Shown here in pieces: positions 5,705-7,766 of a DNA stretch of 7,766 nucleotides. Source of the DNA: Cardiobacteriales bacterium (GTDB lineage Bacteria > Pseudomonadota > Gammaproteobacteria > Cardiobacteriales > Wohlfahrtiimonadaceae); the NCBI GenBank assembly GCA_030150565.1, contig JASLFR010000060.1, positions 1 to 7,766 of the forward strand, written 5' to 3'. The notes below the pieces were generated by a model. That model did no database searches and had not been told where the DNA came from. It saw only the letters and a list, made by a program, of their open reading frames with translations. Within the stretch, counting starts at the first letter, position 1. Each line of letters starts with the position of its first letter. The position numbers and the translations under genes are program-made.

Positions 5705-6853
5705 TTATTTAAAAAAGAATTGAGCCCACTCATCAATCACCCCTTTATGAAACTCATTAAAGCGCTCATTAGGTTGCTGCTCAACAAAATAGGTTAAAAG
5801 CGGATCTTCCACCTCCGTACGGATGCCAGAGAGCTCCTCCATCACCGCCATGCCACAAAATGGGACGTAACTCTCCGCATATCCCCCTTCATGGGTGTAG
5901 ACCACTTTTCCATCACAGAGCTCATCCGCTAGCGCCATGACAGCTCTTGTTAATTTGCGATAACTTTCGCTATAGAGAAGGATTCTTCCTAATGGATCGA
6001 AAGCGTTTGCATCAAATCCACAGGCAACAATAATCATCTCAGGCTTAAATTGACGTAGAGCTGGAGCGATGATCTGCTCCATCCCATAGAGATAGACCTC
6101 TTCCCCACTCCCTGCATAGAAGGGGAGATTGATATTGTACCCCTCACCTCTCCCACGTCCGCGCGCCTCAATCTGGCTTGCACTTGAGCCCCCTTCAAAG
6201 CAATCATCATTTGGGAAGCAGTTATCTTGATGCATCGAGATGGTTAAGACATCATCCCGCTCATAAAAGATCTCTTGCTGACCATTTCCATGATGCACAT
6301 CCCAATCGATAATTGCGATCCGTCTTTTTCCATGCTTCGCCTGCAGCCGCTCAATCGCTACCGCAATATTGTTGAAGTAGCAAAAGCCCATCGCTTGAGT
6401 AGCTGTAGCGTGGTGTCCAGGGGGGCGTGAGAGTGAGTAAGCATTCTTATACTTCCCCTCAAAAACATCCATCACCGCAGTTGCAGCTAATCCTGCTGAG
6501 AGCTGTGCAATCTCAAATGTACCAGGTCCAACGGGGGTATCGGTATAGAAAGGATCGCTAAGTATCCCTCCACCAAGATCGCTCACCCGCTTCACCTCTG
6601 CAATATATTCCGCGCTATGAACCCGCTCAAGCTCCTCAACTCCCATTAAAGGGGCGGAAGTTACCGCTAAATGGTCGGTCAATCCTGAAGCGATTAAGAG
6701 ATTTTTAAAACGGCGCTTACTCTCTGGCGATTCTGCATGAGAGGCGCCTGCTGGGGGTTGCACCCATCCGCCGACAGGAAATTCTAAAACATACTGCCCA
6801 ACCGAATGCCAAAAGGTCTTCTCATCGGTGAAAAATGCGCTCTTTTTCATCAT
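5705..6853 (-). CDS. Class II histone deacetylase-like zinc amidohydrolase
   Basis: A 382-residue arginase/deacetylase-fold enzyme that hydrolyses acetyl-amide bonds, related to bacterial HDAH and acetylpolyamine amidohydrolases. The N-terminal part WHSVGQYVLEFPVGGW (15-30) and AESPESKRRFKNLL (40-53) resembles bacterial class II HDAC-like proteins. Active-site elements are all present: SRPPGHHA with H147/H148 (general base pair), IIDWDVHHGNG with zinc ligands D185 and H187, CGFDANAFDP with zinc ligand D281, and HEGGY with the transition-state Tyr Y325. It should therefore be active and cytoplasmic, as no signal peptide is seen. The natural substrate in bacteria is unsettled; acetylated polyamines, other small acetyl-amides or protein acetyl-lysine are candidates. 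AAGGAGG (6863-6857) lies three bases before the ATG at 6853 and six before a second, adjacent ATG at 6850; the second has the better spacing, so the protein may be one residue shorter. It is divergent from mtnN and convergent with the lipoprotein gene. Confidence 0.93.
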   Translation of the reverse strand: MMKKSAFFTDEKTFWHSVGQYVLEFPVGGWVQPPAGASHAESPESKRRFKNLLIASGLTDHLAVTSAPLMGVEELERVHSAEYIAEVKRVSDLGGGILSDPFYTDTPVGPGTFEIAQLSAGLAATAVMDVFEGKYKNAYSLSRPPGHHATATQAMGFCYFNNIAVAIERLQAKHGKRRIAIIDWDVHHGNGQQEIFYERDDVLTISMHQDNCFPNDDCFEGGSSASQIEARGRGRGEGYNINLPFYAGSGEEVYLYGMEQIIAPALRQFKPEMIIVACGFDANAFDPLGRILLYSESYRKLTRAVMALADELCDGKVVYTHEGGYAESYVPFCGMAVMEELSGIRTEVEDPLLTYFVEQQPNERFNEFHKGVIDEWAQFFFK

Positions 6854-6890
6854 GCGCCTCCTTATATCTATTGAGTACTATTGTGGGTGA

Positions 6891-6920
6891 AGTCTAGCGC
6901 TAAGAGAGCACTCTTGACAA
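6891..6920 (-). promoter_or_regulatory. Candidate promoter of the deacetylase gene
   Basis: The minus strand has TTGTCA (6920-6915) and TAGACT (6896-6891) separated by 18 bases, a moderate sigma-70 match. A start near 6884 would give a 31-base leader before the ATG. The promoter overlaps the nested inverted repeat at 6896-6947, so any protein or structure at that repeat would bear on it. Confidence 0.4.
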
Positions 6921-6947
6921 CTCATTTTAACCCCAAAGTTGAGCGCT
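6896..6947. repeat. Nested inverted repeats able to form a three-way junction, ending in a T run
   Basis: The outer arms AGCGCT (6896-6901) and AGCGCT (6942-6947) pair with each other. Between them AAGAG (6902-6906) pairs with CTCTT (6911-6915) over AGCA, then two unpaired bases GA, then CAACT (6918-6922) pairs with AGTTG (6937-6941) over 14 bases. The three stems (6, 5 and 5 pairs) abut with only the GA joint, and on the plus strand the last arm runs into a T5 (6947-6951). It lies between the divergent deacetylase and mtnN genes. It could be a folded leader or small RNA, an operator, or chance; AGCGCT alone is a common hexamer in this DNA. Confidence 0.4.
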
Positions 6948-6995
6948 TTTTACCCAGAAGAGAGGAGTACTTTGAGACATTTTTTAAATGTGCGA

Positions 6996-7004
6996 TGGTA
7001 CTAT
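6996..7004 (+). promoter_or_regulatory. Candidate extended -10 promoter for mtnN
   Basis: TGGTACTAT is an extended -10 element, with a start expected near 7011 and a leader of about 20 bases including the AAGGAG site at 7021-7026. A TTGAGA (6972-6977) is 21 bases upstream, too far for a normal -35. At 17 bases the hexamer is GACATT, a poor match. Confidence 0.4.
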
Positions 7005-7031
7005 TATTTCAATCTATTTAAAGGAGCTAAA

Positions 7032-7736
7032 ATGATCGGAATTATTGGCGCTATGGCGCAAGAGGTTGCTCTCATCGCCTCAAAAATTGAAGAGAAAGAG
7101 CAGCGAGTGATTGCAGGTGTTGAGTTTACAAAAGGGATTCTCTCTGGAAAAGAGGTGGTACTTCTTCAATCGGGAGTAGGAAAGGTGAATGCAGCGATGG
7201 CTACCACCCTTCTTCATGAGCACTTTCACCCATCAGCGGTAATCAATATCGGTTCAGCAGGAGGATTGATCAATAATATGGAGATTGGCGATATCATCAT
7301 CTCCACCGCTATGCTTCATCACGATGTTGATGCCACTCCGATTGGGTGCGAAATGGGGGAGATTCCTGGAATGCCTGATCGCTACTTCTCTAATCCTACA
7401 TTGATCGAATTAGCAGAAAATGTGCTTGAAAAACTACAATTACGCCATAAAATTGGCGTGATCGGCACGGGTGATAGCTTTATCGCAAGTGAGGAGCGGG
7501 TTGCTCATATTCAGAACCATTTCCCTGAAGTGATCGCTGTTGAGATGGAAGCAGCCGCAATTGCGCAGGTCTGTTTTCATTATAAAACGCCCTCTATTGT
7601 GATGCGCGCCCTCTCCGATCTTCCCGATAAAGAATCCCCCATGACTTTTGTGGAGTATCTACAATTTGCCGCAGACCGCTCTGCGAACATTGTGATGGCA
7701 ACCTTAGAAGCGTGGCCCGATTCCCCCCTCTCATAA
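7032..7736 (+). CDS. mtnN: 5'-methylthioadenosine/S-adenosylhomocysteine nucleosidase
   Basis: MtnN (Pfs) cleaves methylthioadenosine and S-adenosylhomocysteine to adenine plus methylthioribose or S-ribosylhomocysteine. It clears by-products of polyamine synthesis and methylation and feeds methionine salvage and, where LuxS exists, autoinducer-2. The 234 residues match the usual length (232 in Escherichia coli) and the fold of PNP/UDP phosphorylases. Seen directly: IGIIGAMAQEV at 2-12 with catalytic E11, QSGVGKVNAA at 46-55, INIGSAGGL at 71-79, AVEMEAAAIAQV at 169-180 with E173, and RALSDLPDK with catalytic D196. These equal E12, E174 and D197 of the Escherichia coli enzyme shifted by one. 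The start at 7032 is supported by AAGGAG (7021-7026), five bases upstream, and by the family N terminus; the open frame extends upstream to 6939, but that stretch lacks a ribosome-binding site and family similarity. No terminator is visible before the right edge. Confidence 0.97.
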   Translation: MIGIIGAMAQEVALIASKIEEKEQRVIAGVEFTKGILSGKEVVLLQSGVGKVNAAMATTLLHEHFHPSAVINIGSAGGLINNMEIGDIIISTAMLHHDVDATPIGCEMGEIPGMPDRYFSNPTLIELAENVLEKLQLRHKIGVIGTGDSFIASEERVAHIQNHFPEVIAVEMEAAAIAQVCFHYKTPSIVMRALSDLPDKESPMTFVEYLQFAADRSANIVMATLEAWPDSPLS

Positions 7737-7766
7737 AATAATAGAAGAATGAGTTTTTAAAGCGAT
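7737..7766. other. Right-edge non-coding tail
   Basis: Thirty A/T-rich bases follow the mtnN stop. They contain no terminator stem and no credible start of another gene: the only ATG is followed two codons later by a stop. Confidence 0.6.

Noticed and set aside
6914..6919. Perfect TTGACA -35 hexamer on the plus strand
   Set aside because: No -10-like hexamer lies 16-18 bases downstream (AGTTGA and neighbours), and the bases are explained by the inverted repeat and the opposite-strand promoter candidate.
6896..6947. AGCGCT as a special operator hexamer
   Set aside because: The same hexamer appears several times inside genes and elsewhere in the window (for example near 2052, 3818, 5445, 5615 and 5761), so the hexamer alone has no specificity; only the nested pairing is noteworthy.
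6939..7031. N-terminal extension of mtnN by 31 residues
   Set aside because: It begins with TTG inside the inverted repeat without a ribosome-binding site, and MtnN proteins start at the equivalent of the ATG at 7032, which has AAGGAG five bases upstream.
1..7766. Mobile element, CRISPR array, tRNA or defence system
   Set aside because: No transposase or integrase frame, terminal repeats, spaced direct repeats or tRNA-like cloverleaf were seen; genes are densely packed housekeeping types.

Overview
The window reads as ordinary chromosomal DNA from a gammaproteobacterium of moderate GC content (mid-40s percent by eye). Three observations point there. The N-terminal half of an SMC condensin closely resembles gammaproteobacterial SMC rather than MukB. 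MutY, MtnN and an AroP/PheP-type permease all read like proteobacterial family members. Shine-Dalgarno sequences are strong and intrinsic terminators are conventional. Presence of SMC argues against Enterobacterales, Vibrionales and Pasteurellales, which use MukBEF. A Cardiobacteriales-like genome (Ignatzschineria/Wohlfahrtiimonas type) is a guess only.

Layout: positions 1-5139 are transcribed leftward (minus strand). From right to left they hold an aromatic amino acid permease (5139-3694), a short-chain dehydrogenase (3607-2852) ending at a clear intrinsic terminator (about 2823-2793), then mutY (2715-1534) and, 11 bases after its stop, smc (1522 to beyond the left edge). mutY and smc look like one operon with a candidate promoter inside the 136-base gap after the dehydrogenase. 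At 5355-5615 a small glycine-zipper lipoprotein gene runs rightward, diverging from the permease, with a hairpin in its presumed 5' leader and a textbook terminator at 5642-5671. That terminator separates it from a convergent class II histone-deacetylase-like amidohydrolase gene (6853-5705, minus). The last gene, mtnN (7032-7736, plus), diverges from the deacetylase across 178 bases that contain a compact nested inverted-repeat structure.

Functionally the genes are mainly housekeeping: A/G-mismatch repair plus chromosome condensation, amino acid uptake, a general NAD(P)-dependent oxidoreductase, an envelope lipoprotein, an acetyl-amide hydrolase, and methylthioadenosine/S-adenosylhomocysteine recycling. 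No mobile element, CRISPR array, tRNA, rRNA or defence system is visible, and no gap between genes exceeds 300 bases. I do not see a new multi-gene system. The most unusual signals are the three-branched inverted repeat at 6896-6947, the hairpin at the presumed 5' end of the lipoprotein transcript, a shortened first spacing in the iron-sulfur loop of MutY, and uncertain start sites for mutY. Three start sites (permease, mtnN, smc) are set here from ribosome-binding sites and family alignment rather than from the longest reading frame.
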